The translations under genes were made by a program, and so were the position numbers. The notes below the pieces were generated by a model. It was not told the origin of the DNA, did not search any database, and saw only the letters and a list, made by a program, of their open reading frames with translations. Of a stretch of 64,000 nucleotides of DNA, positions 12,041-24,830 are shown piece by piece. Origin of the DNA: Tragulus kanchil (Eukaryota > Chordata > Mammalia > Artiodactyla > Tragulidae); assembly GCA_022376925.1 (NCBI GenBank), contig JAIOJX010000006.1:59109394-59173393 (forward strand), given 5' to 3'. The number at the start of each line of letters is the position of its first letter. Positions within the stretch are counted from its first letter, which is position 1.

Positions 12041-14248
12041 GTAAATCCATATATTAAACCTTCATAAAATGCATTTTTTCTCAGTTTTAGATAGAAAAAT
12101 GGCATAAAAAGATACTGATTTCACAAACAGCATTAATAGGACTGCAGGATAGGTTAGACTGAGGGAATAAAATTTAGATATCAAGAAATAAAATGGTTGC
12201 TAATTTCTACCTTGAATAAATGGACTGATAATCATACTATGCCATGTAGAAATTAAAAAAATATATATTTGGGGTAAAAAGTGCAGTGAATTTGTAACTT
12301 GTTGATTACCTTCACAACTGCATAATGGAGACCTCTACTCTGCAATAGAATATGTGCATCAAAGATTCAGCTGAGATCTGAATCAGATATGTGATAGGTC
12401 ACACCTTGGATATGACAGGAAAACTAAGACAGATGGTTTACAAAGGGAAAAGAAAAGGAGTTTAGATGTAAACCTGCAGAAACAGAGTGGGCAAAGAAAG
12501 AGTGGTGTCAAGGAAAGTGAAAGAGAGAATATTAACTGTGTCACATGATAGTGAACAGAGAAAATATAATCTGAAATTTGATCACTACAAATAAGAGTTC
12601 CAAAATCAGTTTCAGTTTATTAGGCAAAGAGCCCAGTTTTAGGTGGTTGAGGATAAATAGGAGATGAGGGCAAAAACATTGGTGAAAATTGTTAAAATCT
12701 GCTCCTTTGTTTTTGACCATTCTATCTAAAGTAGGCTTTCTTTCTTTACCTTTGCATCTGGTTTCCCTTATTATCTTTCCCCCAATTCTCACACTTTTCC
12801 AGATTCTTCTGTTAAATGCAGTTGCTTAGTTGTTTCCATTTCTACAATGCCAGGAGCTACTAGTTGCATGCTTTATTTCGGATATTTCCTTTCATATAAC
12901 TTAGGGACTACCTTGTAGCTGAGCTGGTAAAGAATCTGCCTGAAATTCAGAAGACCTGGGTTTGATCCCTGGATTGGGAACATATCCTGGAGAAGGGAAA
13001 GTCTACACACTCCAGTATTCTTGCCTGGAGGATGCCATGGCTCATCCATGGGTCATAAAGAGTCAGACAAGACTGAGTGACTTCACTTTCACTTTCATTT
13101 AACTTACTAGAGACAAAACTCTTCAGAACTCCATATGCATCTAGAAGGGCACCTTCATTATGTAAATCCATATATTAAACCTTCATAAAATGCATTTTTC
13201 TCAGTTTTAGATAGAAAATGGCATAAAAGATACTGATTTCACAAACAGCATTAATAGGACTGCAGGATAGGTTAGACTGAGGGAATAAAATTTAGATATC
13301 AAGAAATAAAATGGTTGCTAATTTCTACCTTGAATAAATGGACTGATAATCATACTATGCCATGTAGAAATTAAAAAAATATATATTTGGGGTAAAAAGT
13401 GCAGTGAATTTGTAACTTGTTGATTACCTTCACAACTGCATAATGGAGACCTCTACTCTGCAATAGAATATGTGCATCAAAGATTCAGCTGAGATCTGAA
13501 TCAGATATGTGATAGGTCACACCTTGGATATGACAGGAAAACTAAGACAGATGGTTTACAAAGGGAAAAGAAAAGGAGTTTAGATGTAAACCTGCAGAAA
13601 CAGAGTGGGCAAAGAAAGAGTGGTGTCAAGGAAAGTGAAAGAGAGAATATTAACTGTGTCACATGATAGTGAACAGAGAAAATATAATCTGAAATTTGAT
13701 CACTACAAATAAGAGTTCCAAAATCAGTTTCAGTTTATTAGGCAAAGAGCCCAGTTTTAGGTGGTTGAGGATAAATAGGAGATGAGGGCAAAAACATTGG
13801 TGAAAATTGTTAAAATCTGCTCCTTTGTTTTTGACCATTCTATCTAAAGTAGGCTTTCTTTCTTTACCTTTGCATCTGGTTTCCCTTATTATCTTTCCCC
13901 CAATTCTCACACTTTTCCAGATTCTTCTGTTAAATGCAGTTGCTTAGTTGTTTCCATTTCTACAATGCCAGGAGCTACTAGTTGCATGCTTTATTTCGGA
14001 TATTTCCTTTCATATAACTTAGGGACTACCTTGTAGCTGAGCTGGTAAAGAATCTGCCTGAAATTCAGAAGACCTGGGTTTGATCCCTGGATTGGGAACA
14101 TATCCTGGAGAAGGGAAAGTCTACACACTCCAGTATTCTTGCCTGGAGGATGCCATGGCTCATCCATGGGTCATAAAGAGTCAGACAAGACTGAGTGACT
14201 TCACTTTCACTTTCATTTAACTTACTAGAGACAAAACTCTTCAGAACT
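12041..14248. other. Tandem duplication 1 (probable assembly artefact)
   Basis: 12041-13130 recurs at 13162-14248 with a 31-base spacer. The offset drops from 1121 to 1118 through three one-base homopolymer differences (T6/T5, A5/A4, A5/A4). The unit carries unique sequence plus one Bov-tA SINE. Confidence 0.95.
12902..13103 (+). mobile_element. Bov-tA-type SINE (repeated at 14018-14221)
   Basis: tRNA-like head with a B box (ggtttgatccctgg) near 12,958-12,971, then the body agtattcttgcctgg and the tail gactgagtgacttcac. Bov-tA SINEs are ruminant-specific and share their 3' end with BovB, which is thought to mobilise them. The second copy at 14018-14221 is part of duplication 1, not a second insertion. 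Confidence 0.88.
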
Positions 14249-14404
14249 AGTGGCACATCCATGACTGATCCTATATCATTGAGACAATGCCACCTATGTT
14301 TTGACAGTGTCTCTATGAGGGTGTGTACAACTATTAACCAGCTCTTTAAGATATTAAATGATTATGATGAGTTGGAAAGTAATAAGGAATGACAAATTTG
14401 TGCG

Positions 14405-17330
14405 TAGCCCTTTCATTGCAGTTCAGCCACTCAGTTGTGCTTGACTCTTTGTGAGCCCATAGACTGAAGCACAGTAGGCTTCTCCGTCCTTCACCATCTC
14501 CCAGAACGTCCTCAAACTCATATCAACTGAGCTGGTGATACCATCCAACTGTCTTGTCCTCTAACATCCCCTTTGCCTTCTGCTTCCTATTTTTCCTGGT
14601 CTTTTTCTAGAAATTTTTTACTTTTACTATAATCCAAAGGACGTTGACAATTTTATCTTTGGTGCCTCTGTCTTTTCGAAATCCAGCTGTACGTCAGGGA
14701 AGTTCTCAGTTCACATACTGTTGTAGTCAAGCTTGGAGGGTTTCGAGCATTATTGGCTAGCATGTGAAAATGAATGCAATTGTGCAGAAACTGGAACATT
14801 CTTTGGCATTGCCCTTCTTTAGAATTGGAATGAAAACTGACCTGTTCCAGTCCTGTGGCCACATCTGAGTTTTCCAAACTTTCTGGCCTATTGAGTGTAG
14901 CATTTTAATAGCATCACCTTTTGATGCTGGAAATAGATCAGCTGGTATTCCATCATCTCCATAAAGCTTGTTCATAGTGATGCTTCCTAAGACCCACTTG
15001 ACTTCAGAATCTAGGATGTCTGGCTGTAGGTGAGTGGTCACACCATCATGGTTATATAGGTCATTAAGATATTTTTGTATAGTTCTTCTGTGTATTCTTG
15101 CCACCTCTTCTTAATATGTTCTTCTGTTAGGTCCATACTATTTCTGTCCTTTTTTTGTGCCCATCTTTTCATGAAATATTCTCTTGGTAGCCCTAATTTT
15201 CTTGAAGAGATCTCTAGTCTTTCCCATTCTATTGTTTTCCTCAATATTTTTCATTGTTCACTTAGGAAGGCTTTCTTATCTCTCCTTGTTATTCTCTGGA
15301 ACTCTGCTTTCAGATGTGTATAACTTTAATTGTCTTCTTTGATTTTTGGTTCTCTTCCTTTCACAGCTCTTTTTAAGGCATCTTCAGACATTCATTTTGC
15401 CTTTTGCCATTTATTTTTCTTAGGGATGGTTTTAATCACTGCTTCATCTACAATATTACCAACCTCGATCCATATCTCTTCAGTCACTCAGTCTATCAGA
15501 TCTAATTTCTTGAATCTATTTGTCACTTCCACTGTATATTCATAAGGGATTTGGCTTAGGTCATACCTGAATGGTCTAGTGGTTTTCCTTACTTTCTTCA
15601 ATTTAAGTCTGAATTTTGTAATAAGGAGTTCATGATCTAAATCACTGTCTTCTCCCTGTGCTGCTTTTGCTGTTGGTGTAGAGATTCTCCATCTTCAACT
15701 GAAAAGAACGTAATCAATCTGTTTTTAATGTTGACCATCTGGTGATGTCCATGTGTAAAGTCGTCTCGTGTTGTTGCTATGGCCCGTGTGTTTTCTTGGC
15801 AAAACTCTGTTAGCCTCTGACCTGCATCATTTTGTACTCCAAGTCTGAACGTGCCTGTTACTCCAGGTATCTCCTGACTTCCTACTTTTGTATTCCTTTC
15901 CCCTATGATGACAGGGCATCCTTTTCGGTGTTAGTTCTATAGAACCATTGAACTTCATCTTCTTCACCATTAGTGGCTGGGGCTTAGACTTGAATTACTG
16001 TGATATTGAATGGTTTGCCTTGGAAACAAACCAAGACTTCTGTTCGTTTTATTTGTCATCTGGTTTTCCAAATATTGTTAGCTTTTTTTGTGTATAGTCT
16101 TTTGCCACCTCCCTTCTTAGAATCTAGGATGTCTGGCTGTAGGTGAGTGGTCACACCATCATGGTTATATAGGTCATTAAGATATTTTTGTATAGTTCTT
16201 CTGTGTATTCTTGCCACCTCTTCTTAATATGTTCTTCTGTTAGGTCCATACTATTTCTGTCCTTTTTTTGTGCCCATCTTTTCATGAAATATTCTCTTGG
16301 TAGCCCTAATTTTCTTGAAGAGATCTCTAGTCTTTCCCATTCTATTGTTTTCCTCAATATTTTTCATTGTTCACTTAGGAAGGCTTTCTTATCTCTCCTT
16401 GTTATTCTCTGGAACTCTGCTTTCAGATGTGTATAACTTTAATTGTCTTCTTTGATTTTTGGTTCTCTTCCTTTCACAGCTCTTTTTAAGGCATCTTCAG
16501 ACATTCATTTTGCCTTTTGCCATTTATTTTTCTTAGGGATGGTTTTAATCACTGCTTCATCTACAATATTACCAACCTCGATCCATATCTCTTCAGTCAC
16601 TCAGTCTATCAGATCTAATTTCTTGAATCTATTTGTCACTTCCACTGTATATTCATAAGGGATTTGGCTTAGGTCATACCTGAATGGTCTAGTGGTTTTC
16701 CTTACTTTCTTCAATTTAAGTCTGAATTTTGTAATAAGGAGTTCATGATCTAAATCACTGTCTTCTCCCTGTGCTGCTTTTGCTGTTGGTGTAGAGATTC
16801 TCCATCTTCAACTGAAAAGAACGTAATCAATCTGTTTTTAATGTTGACCATCTGGTGATGTCCATGTGTAAAGTCGTCTCGTGTTGTTGCTATGGCCCGT
16901 GTGTTTTCTTGGCAAAACTCTGTTAGCCTCTGACCTGCATCATTTTGTACTCCAAGTCTGAACGTGCCTGTTACTCCAGGTATCTCCTGACTTCCTACTT
17001 TTGTATTCCTTTCCCCTATGATGACAGGGCATCCTTTTCGGTGTTAGTTCTATAGAACCATTGAACTTCATCTTCTTCACCATTAGTGGCTGGGGCTTAG
17101 ACTTGAATTACTGTGATATTGAATGGTTTGCCTTGGAAACAAACCAAGATCATTCTGTTGTTTTTGAGTTTGCACCCAGTATTCATTTCAGACTCTTTTG
17201 TTAGCTATGAGGGCTACTCCATTTCTTCTAAGGGATTTTTGTTCAGAGTAGTGGATATAATGTATATATCATATATTCTACATTATAGATATAGCATAAT
17301 TAGTAGTAGATATAAGTAGCCCTTTGCTAA
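14405..17330 (-). mobile_element. BovB (RTE) LINE, minus strand, interrupted by duplication 2
   Basis: The 3' end lies at 14,405 and the RT region lies at about 14,750-15,240. The minus strand there encodes typical BovB RT blocks such as KLYGDDGIPADLF and IFIP-like VFIPILKKGN. Endonuclease-side sequence extends to about 17,330. Frames are broken throughout, so it is non-functional. The 1.1-kb duplication within it doubles the segment 15006-16036. Confidence 0.88.
15006..17149. other. Tandem duplication 2 (probable assembly artefact)
   Basis: 15006-16036 recurs at 16119-17149 with a constant offset of 1113 and no indel noticed. Between the copies lies an 82-base spacer, 16037-16118. Both ends of the unit fall inside the BovB at no element boundary. 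Confidence 0.95.
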
Positions 17331-18004
17331 AAATTTAACACTTTTCCTGAGTGTAAATAATTCTTATTTAATTATTCTTTAATTGTCAAGTTTATATTGA
17401 ACTTTATTGCAATAATGGCTTTGGATATACTGAAAGCTTTGATATAAGTATTTGAAAATTATTGTCCTTGATTTGCATCACTCATATACATCATAGGAGT
17501 ATTCAATGTGAAACCAGTACAAGGCACATAGAGTTGTAACAGGACAGAAATAATCAGTATATATGAAGATAAAGGAGTGGCCACCCAAAGAAACCTCATT
17601 CAATTTTCTTGCTCCTAGACCTCAGTTGGCAGTAAAAGCTCCATGTGGCACTAGGAGAAGCTCCATTGGCACTGGTAAAAGGAACTTCTCCAAAAATTCT
17701 ATCCCTCCGTAATAGACAGTATGTCTATAGCTGACTGCTGAAGTAGACTTTCATGTGTTGAACACCTTTCTGGTTGACCTCTGTACTCAGTATAGGAGCA
17801 ATGAGTGCTGATTATCTTTAAAGTGCTCACTGCCTACAAGACAGAATAGATTGACTCCATTTCACCTAGATCTCTCCCAGGGGAAAAAAAAAAACAACAA
17901 CAGGGAAGTCTCTTATCTAGAGATGACTAGCAACAAAAGACTTGAAAGCTCTAAGCTCTACTTGTACATCTGTCAGACTAATGTCAGTATCTTATGATGT
18001 ATAT

Positions 18005-18050
<46 letters not shown>

Positions 18051-18540
18051 CTTTTACAGTGTACCATGGAAATATTGAAAAACTCTACTCTCTAGCACCT
18101 GACAATACATATTATTCATAGAAGGGTAAGAGGAAAGGGATAGAAGCCAAAGGAATGGAAAAGAAAAGGAAGTCATCTCTAGAATGCAAGCTGTCCATTA
18201 CAAAATTCAGGAACCTCTCTATAGAGAATAGAACCTAAAGAAAAGTGAATGATAGCCACTATCAACACAGTTGAGAGGTACAAAACTTTGTGTTATTATT
18301 TAATATGTATAATATCAAGATTCTGCGCTTTGAATGAAGATTCCAAAAATTATAATAATGCTCTGCCCGGAGGCATACATTTCTCAACTAGATATAGTAC
18401 AAAATTAAGTACAGAAAAAATACTGAGAGCAAGAACACAATATTGTAAAACTGCAGTTGTTAACAATGATTTTTCTATAGCCACAGGAATCAAATCATTT
18501 CAAATATGTAAGAAGACATACATTTTTAAAACTTGACAGT
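17331..18540. other. Unique AT-rich sequence
   Basis: No gene, SINE or LINE is recognised apart from the CA microsatellite at 18,013-18,048. A 95-codon open frame at 18,249-18,536 has no recognisable domain and is probably chance. Confidence 0.5.
18013..18048. repeat. (AC)n microsatellite
   Basis: An uninterrupted AC run of about 18 units, preceded by an atac-rich stretch from 18,001. It is a useful polymorphic marker candidate because it lies in otherwise unique sequence. Confidence 0.97.
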
Positions 18541-18900
18541 TTCTTGCCCTCCCCCTACCTCCTCTTTTGGGGGCATCAGGGGCCAGCCAGCAGGGAGACC
18601 CTGGGAAGTGTGGTGGTTATGGTGGCAGGTTGGATTGTCCAGAGCACTTTCTCTTGTCATCTGTGTGGGACCCGGATCTCGGAGTCCATGCCCAGGTCAG
18701 CTGAGGCCAAGTGAATCCCTGCACTCTCCCAGGGGCTGGAACAAGGCAGATGCCCATGGCCTCATCTCCTGGGACCCAGCCCCCGTGTCATTTGCCAAAC
18801 AGACTTGTTCCCTGGTTCTTAATTTGGAGAACTCCCCACCTTCCTTTCCCACACTCCTTCCCCAACCCCAGTTGTGTACCTGCCTCTCACTTGAGGTGAA
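18541..18900. other. GC-rich block upstream of the RRAGC pseudogene
   Basis: The block is distinctly GC-rich against AT-rich surroundings and holds two overlapping open frames (18,533-18,904 and 18,711-18,899) without recognisable domains. It may be a fragment of another retrocopy or an old exon or UTR. Its right part is included in duplication 3. I do not recognise it. Confidence 0.35.
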
Positions 18901-21037
18901 ATGAGTTTGCAGGGCTTCCCAGGTGAGCCAAAGTGAGCAGTGTCAGAAAGTTGTGACTAACTCCTTGGCCTTTGTAATGCCTGTTCTTGATACCCTTGAA
19001 GGAGAGTTCACTATAACATTCCTTAGTGGGAATGGGGGGCTGTTCTTCTATCTGTTTTAGCACTTGTGAGCCGGTGGTATTTCATAAAATGTCACCGAAT
19101 GAGACCCTCTTTTTGGAAAGTGCCAACAGGATTTACAAAGATGCCATTTCTAATAGCTCCTTTGTGAATTTCCAAATATGGGATTTTCCTGGGCAAATGG
19201 ACTTTTTTGCCCCAACATTTGATTACAAGATGATCTTCCAGGGAACTGAAGCATTGATATGTGTCATTGATGCACAGGATGGCTCCATGGAAGCTTTAAC
19301 AAGACTTCACATTACTGTTTATAAAGCCTACATAGTTAACCCAGACATGAATTTTGAGGTTTTTATTCACAAAGTTGATGGTCTGTCTGATAATCACAAA
19401 ATAGAAACAGAAGGATACTCATCAAAGGGCCAATGATGACCTTGCAGATGCTGGGCTAGAAAAATTGCACCTTAGCTTTTATTTGACTAGTATCTATGAC
19501 CATTCAATATTTGAAGCCTTTAGTAAGGTGTGCAGAAACTTATCCCACAGCTACTGATCTTGGAAAACGTATTAAATATCTTTATATCAAATTCAGGTGT
19601 TGAGAAAGCCTTTCACTTTGATGTTGTCAATAAAATCTACATAGCAACAGACAGTTCTCCTGTGGCTATGCAGTCCTTTGAATTTTGCTGTGACATGATT
19701 GATGTTGTCATTGATGTGTCTTGTATATATGGGTTAAAGGAAGATGGAAGTGGAAATGCTTATGACAAACAGTCTATGGCCATCATCAAGCTGAATAAAA
19801 CAACTGTCCTGTATTTAAAGGAGGTAACTAAATTTTTGACACTGGTCTTCATCCTTAGGGAAAAAAGTTTTGAATGGAAAGGTTTAATTTAGAAAGCTAT
19901 TCCCCATGGCCTGCATGCCTCCTGGGACCCAGCCCCGTGTCATTTGCCAAACAGACTTGTTCCCTGGTTCTTAATTTGGAGAACTCCCACCTTCCTTTCC
20001 CACTCCTTCCCCAACCCCAGTTGTGTACCTGCCTCTCACTTGAGGTGAAATGAGTTTGCAGGGCTTCCCAGGTGAGCCAAAGTGAGCAGTGTCAGAAAGT
20101 TGTGACTAACTCCTTGGCCTTTGTAATGCCTGTTCTTGATACCCTTGAAGGAGAGTTCACTATAACATTCCTTAGTGGGAATGGGGGGCTGTTCTTCTAT
20201 CTGTTTTAGCACTTGTGAGCCGGTGGTATTTCATAAAATGTCACCGAATGAGACCCTCTTTTTGGAAAGTGCCAACAGGATTTACAAAGATGCCATTTCT
20301 AATAGCTCCTTTGTGAATTTCCAAATATGGGATTTTCCTGGGCAAATGGACTTTTTTGCCCCAACATTTGATTACAAGATGATCTTCCAGGGAACTGAAG
20401 CATTGATATGTGTCATTGATGCACAGGATGGCTCCATGGAAGCTTTAACAAGACTTCACATTACTGTTTATAAAGCCTACATAGTTAACCCAGACATGAA
20501 TTTTGAGGTTTTTATTCACAAAGTTGATGGTCTGTCTGATAATCACAAAATAGAAACAGAAGGATACTCATCAAAGGGCCAATGATGACCTTGCAGATGC
20601 TGGGCTAGAAAAATTGCACCTTAGCTTTTATTTGACTAGTATCTATGACCATTCAATATTTGAAGCCTTTAGTAAGGTGTGCAGAAACTTATCCCACAGC
20701 TACTGATCTTGGAAAACGTATTAAATATCTTTATATCAAATTCAGGTGTTGAGAAAGCCTTTCACTTTGATGTTGTCAATAAAATCTACATAGCAACAGA
20801 CAGTTCTCCTGTGGCTATGCAGTCCTTTGAATTTTGCTGTGACATGATTGATGTTGTCATTGATGTGTCTTGTATATATGGGTTAAAGGAAGATGGAAGT
20901 GGAAATGCTTATGACAAACAGTCTATGGCCATCATCAAGCTGAATAAAACAACTGTCCTGTATTTAAAGGAGGTAACTAAATTTTTGACACTGGTCTTCA
21001 TCCTTAGGGAAAAAAGTTTTGAATGGAAAGGTTTAAT
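18752..21037. other. Tandem duplication 3 (probable assembly artefact)
   Basis: About 18752-19902 recurs from about 19903 to 21037, at offset 1153 falling to 1149. Differences are homopolymer or short indels (C5/C4, C4/C3, loss of CA). The end of the first copy lacks about 24 bases that the second copy has between gtttaat and agaaagctatt, and the start of the second copy is scrambled. Such noise is expected at the ends of poorly polished sequence blocks. Confidence 0.95.
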
Positions 21038-21178
21038 AGACTACAACTTCCATTGTTTCCAGAAAGCTATTCATGAGGTTTTTGAGGTGTGACTTCTCAC
21101 AGGAACTGTAGTCACCAGACCAGTTCTCCCAGCCTGAAAGCATTGACACACAATGGCATGCTGTGAAATGCCATCTAG
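19072..21178 (+). pseudogene. RRAGC: Processed pseudogene of RRAGC (Rag GTPase C)
   Basis: The translation matches RagC, a Rag GTPase that signals amino-acid status to mTORC1 at the lysosome. It starts at [16 protein letters not shown], passes the G3-like block [10 protein letters not shown] and the block [10 protein letters not shown], and reaches the C-terminal domain ([24 protein letters not shown]). No introns interrupt it, so it is a retrocopy. The GC-rich first-exon region with the P loop is absent: it is 5'-truncated. A frameshift follows HKIET (near 19,400), another follows the EVFEV block near 21,091, and a stop lies at about 21,176-21,178. Because duplication 3 repeats 18752-19902, the N-terminal part appears at 19,072-19,888 and again at 20,221-21,037. 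Duplication 4 repeats the C-terminal part at 21,896-22,280. Sequence after 21,178 (to about 21,700) may be its 3' UTR. Confidence 0.9.
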
Positions 21179-22994
21179 CCTGGATGCCAGTGGTTGGGGT
21201 TTGTGTTGGCTTATTCTCCACTCTGGGGTCAGATGCCACATGCTACAGGACTTGGGAGTCGTTGATTGTGGGAACCTGGTGCCTGTCTCACTAGAGACAA
21301 GGGGTAAAGTTTCTCATTTGTATGAAAATCCCTTCAGCCAGTGGTGTACAACTGAAGCTACTATTTCTTAAAAAATGGAGGGGGGTTCAAAAAAGAATTT
21401 CAGAGACAACACAACTGTGTGTCTCTTTTTCCTCTTGGGGACCCTCCTTTAAGTTGTTGGGATATTTTAGACCTGGAGATAATGTTACTTAACCGTCCAT
21501 ACCAGGGTATGTTGCTGTCAATTACCAGTTGAAAATAATAGAACTGAATTTTTATGTTTCACTTAGATTTTCATTTGGGTAGTCTCTAAAGGTCCTGCCT
21601 TGCTTAAGTTCTAACACTGCCTCTCAGATTTCTATTTTGGACCTTGCATACCTCACACCTTCTAAATGCATTCGCTTGCTAACTCAGAAGACACATGGGG
21701 GTTTCCTTGGTTGTCCATTGTGTAAGGACACCACCTTGCAGTTCAAGGGGATCCAGTTCAATCCCTGGCCTGTGAAGATCTCATGTGCCACAGAGCGGCT
21801 GGACCGATGTGTCCAAATTACCTAGCCAGAGCTCTGGGCGACGTGCCCAGAGCCGGTGCTCTGTGACAACAGAGGCCACTGCGAAGGATGCCCACACAGT
21901 TCTCCTGTGGCTATGCAGTCCTTTGAATTTTGCTGTGACATGATTGATGTTGTCATTGATGTGTCTTGTATATATGGGTTAAAGGAAGATGGAAGTGGAA
22001 ATGCTTATGACAAACAGTCTATGGCCATCATCAAGCTGAATAAAACAACTGTCCTGTATTTAAAGGAGGTAACTAAATTTTTGACACTGGTCTTCATCCT
22101 TAGGGAAAAAAGTTTTGAATGGAAAGGTTTAATAGACTACAACTTCCATTGTTTCCAGAAAGCTATTCATGAGGTTTTTGAGGTGTGACTTCTCACAGGA
22201 ACTGTAGTCACCAGACCAGTTCTCCCAGCCTGAAAGCATTGACACACAATGGCATGCTGTGAAATGCCATCTAGCCTGGATGCCAGTGGTTGGGGTTTGT
22301 GTTGGCTTATTCTCCACTCTGGGGTCAGATGCCACATGCTACAGGACTTGGGAGTCGTTGATTGTGGGAACCTGGTGCCTGTCTCACTAGAGACAAGGGG
22401 TAAAGTTTCTCATTTGTATGAAAATCCCTTCAGCCAGTGGTGTACAACTGAAGCTACTATTTCTTAAAAAATGGAGGGGGGTTCAAAAAAGAATTTCAGA
22501 GACAACACAACTGTGTGTCTCTTTTTCCTCTTGGGGACCCTCCTTTAAGTTGTTGGGATATTTTAGACCTGGAGATAATGTTACTTAACCGTCCATACCA
22601 GGGTATGTTGCTGTCAATTACCAGTTGAAAATAATAGAACTGAATTTTTATGTTTCACTTAGATTTTCATTTGGGTAGTCTCTAAAGGTCCTGCCTTGCT
22701 TAAGTTCTAACACTGCCTCTCAGATTTCTATTTTGGACCTTGCATACCTCACACCTTCTAAATGCATTCGCTTGCTAACTCAGAAGACACATGGGGGTTT
22801 CCTTGGTTGTCCATTGTGTAAGGACACCACCTTGCAGTTCAAGGGGATCCAGTTCAATCCCTGGCCTGTGAAGATCTCATGTGCCACAGAGCGGCTGGAC
22901 CGATGTGTCCAAATTACCTAGCCAGAGCTCTGGAGCGCACGTGCCCAGAGCCGGTGCTCTGTGACAACAGAGGCCACTGCGAAGGGATGCCCAC
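20800..22994. other. Tandem duplication 4 (probable assembly artefact)
   Basis: 20800-21895 recurs directly at 21896-22994, at offset 1096. Near its end, inside a SINE, the first copy is corrupted relative to the second (gggcgacg against ggagcgcacg, one G lost in gaaggg), as if a low-quality block end had been pasted on. Confidence 0.95.
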
Positions 22995-23100
22995 ACGGAC
23001 CAAAGAACAAAGAAAATAGATAAATGAAAGACCAATAGAAGTGGCCTGCCCACCCCACTCCCTCCCCAACCTACCCCCACCTTCCAAAAAAAATTGAAAA
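22797..23100 (+). mobile_element. CHR-like SINE (also seen at 21701-21895 and 23924-24240)
   Basis: Full element with head tttccttggttgtccattg, B box ggcctgtg-flanked ttcaatccctgg, body, the gaccaatagaagtggcc block and a C-rich 3' segment (about 23,050-23,085) before an A-rich tail. The partial copy at 21,701-21,895 and the full copy at 23,924-24,240 arise from duplications 4 and 5, so this is one insertion. It lies in the possible 3' UTR of the RRAGC pseudogene. Confidence 0.9.
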
Positions 23101-23700
23101 AAATAAAGAAGAAACATGGTCTGACTGGCACAAAAGACATTCCTGTATGTGTTTCTGAAATAATAAGAAAATTATATGCTGCATCAAGTTGAGAGTAAGT
23201 CTCAACAGTGGCTGCTGTTCCTTCGGAAGCCTTGAGGAACAAACTTTTAAGAGTGCTTCTGCATCTGTGTTTTGGATACCCAGATGTCTGGATTCCTTCT
23301 CCTACATTAGATAAATGATTCTGATCACTGTAAAAAAGGGAATTAAAAAAAAAAAAAGGTTGTTTTCCTGACAATTTCGTCCTCCTCTTAGAAGAAAAAA
23401 CTCATTAAGTCATTGAAATATTTAATTCACTTTTCGTTAAACTTGATACCACATTGCTGTCATTCTGAGGTGTCAAGATTCTTTAAGAATTGCTGTTTTG
23501 TTGATCCCAACTGACCCGAAGGCACTGGTGAACTGTCCACTGGGAGTTGAAGAGAGCACACAGCACCCCGACACTATCGTTAAACATATATCTTCTCCAG
23601 TGTTCTGATGCCAAGGGTCAACTGCGGTACTTTCTTCACCTAAAATGTTGATTGATAATTTATTTTTTTGCCACTGTTATTGATCTTTCATTCAATTATC
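23101..23700. other. Non-repetitive sequence between two SINEs
   Basis: No gene is recognised. The sequence may continue the 3' UTR of the RRAGC retrocopy, which is split by the SINE. That is inference from position only. An A12 run lies near 23,347. The same sequence recurs at about 24,241-24,827 through duplication 5. Confidence 0.4.
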
Positions 23701-24830
23701 TTTGTTCTTTGGCTGGTGTGGGCCTCCCATCACAGTGGGTTGCTGTCAATTACCAGTTGAAAATAATAGAACTGAAATGTTTCACTTAGATTTTCATTTG
23801 GGTAGTCTCTAAAGGTCCTGCCTTGCTTAAGTTCTAACACTGCCTCTCAGATTTCTATTTTGGACCTTGCATACCTCACACCTTCTAAATGCATTCGCTT
23901 GCTAACTCAGAAGACACATGGGGGTTTCCTTGGTTGTCCATTGTGTAAGGACACCACCTTGCAGTTCAAGGGGATCCAGTTCAATCCCTGGCCTGTGAAG
24001 ATCTCATGTGCCACAGAGCGGCTGGACCGATGTGTCCAAATTACCTAGCCAGAGCTCTGGAGCGCACGTGCCCAGAGCCGGTGCTCTGTGACAACAGAGG
24101 CCACTGCGAAGGGATGCCCACACGGACCAAAGAACAAAGAAAATAGATAAATGAAAGACCAATAGAAGTGGCCTGCCCACCCCACTCCCTCCCCAACCTA
24201 CCCCCACCTTCCAAAAAAAATTGAAAAAAATAAAGAAGAAACATGGTCTGACTGGCACAAAAGACATTCCTGTATGTGTTTCTGAAATAATAAGAAAATT
24301 ATATGCTGCATCAAGTTGAGAGTAAGTCTCAACAGTGGCTGCTGTTCCTTCGGAAGCCTTGAGGAACAAACTTTTAAGAGTGCTTCTGCATCTGTGTTTT
24401 GGATACCCAGATGTCTGGGTTCCTTCTCCTACATTAGATAAATGATTCTGATCACTGTAAAAAAGGGAATTAAAAAAAAAAAAAGGTTGTTTTCCTGACA
24501 ATTTCGTCCTCCTCTTAGAAGAAAAAACTCATTAAGTCATTGAAATATTTAATTCACTTTTCGTTAAACTTGATACCACATTGCTGTCATTCTGAGGTGT
24601 CAAGATTCTTTAAGAATTGCTGTTTTGTTGATCCCAACTGACCCGAAGGCACTGGTGAACTGTCCACTGGGAGTTGAAGAGAGCACACAGCACCCCGACA
24701 CTATCGTTAAACATATATCTTCTCCAGTGTTCTGATGCCAAGGGTCAACTGCGGTACTTTCTTCACCTAAAATGTTGATTGATAATTTATTTTTTTGCCA
24801 CTGTTATTGATCTTTCATTCAATTATCTTT

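Noticed and set aside
12958..12971. tRNA genes suggested by B-box sequences
   Set aside because: The B boxes belong to tRNA-derived SINE heads. No cloverleaf can be formed from the flanking sequence.
18249..18904. Open frames of 95 and 123 codons as host genes
   Set aside because: No start context, domain or family resemblance is visible. They lie in AT-rich and GC-rich low-information sequence.
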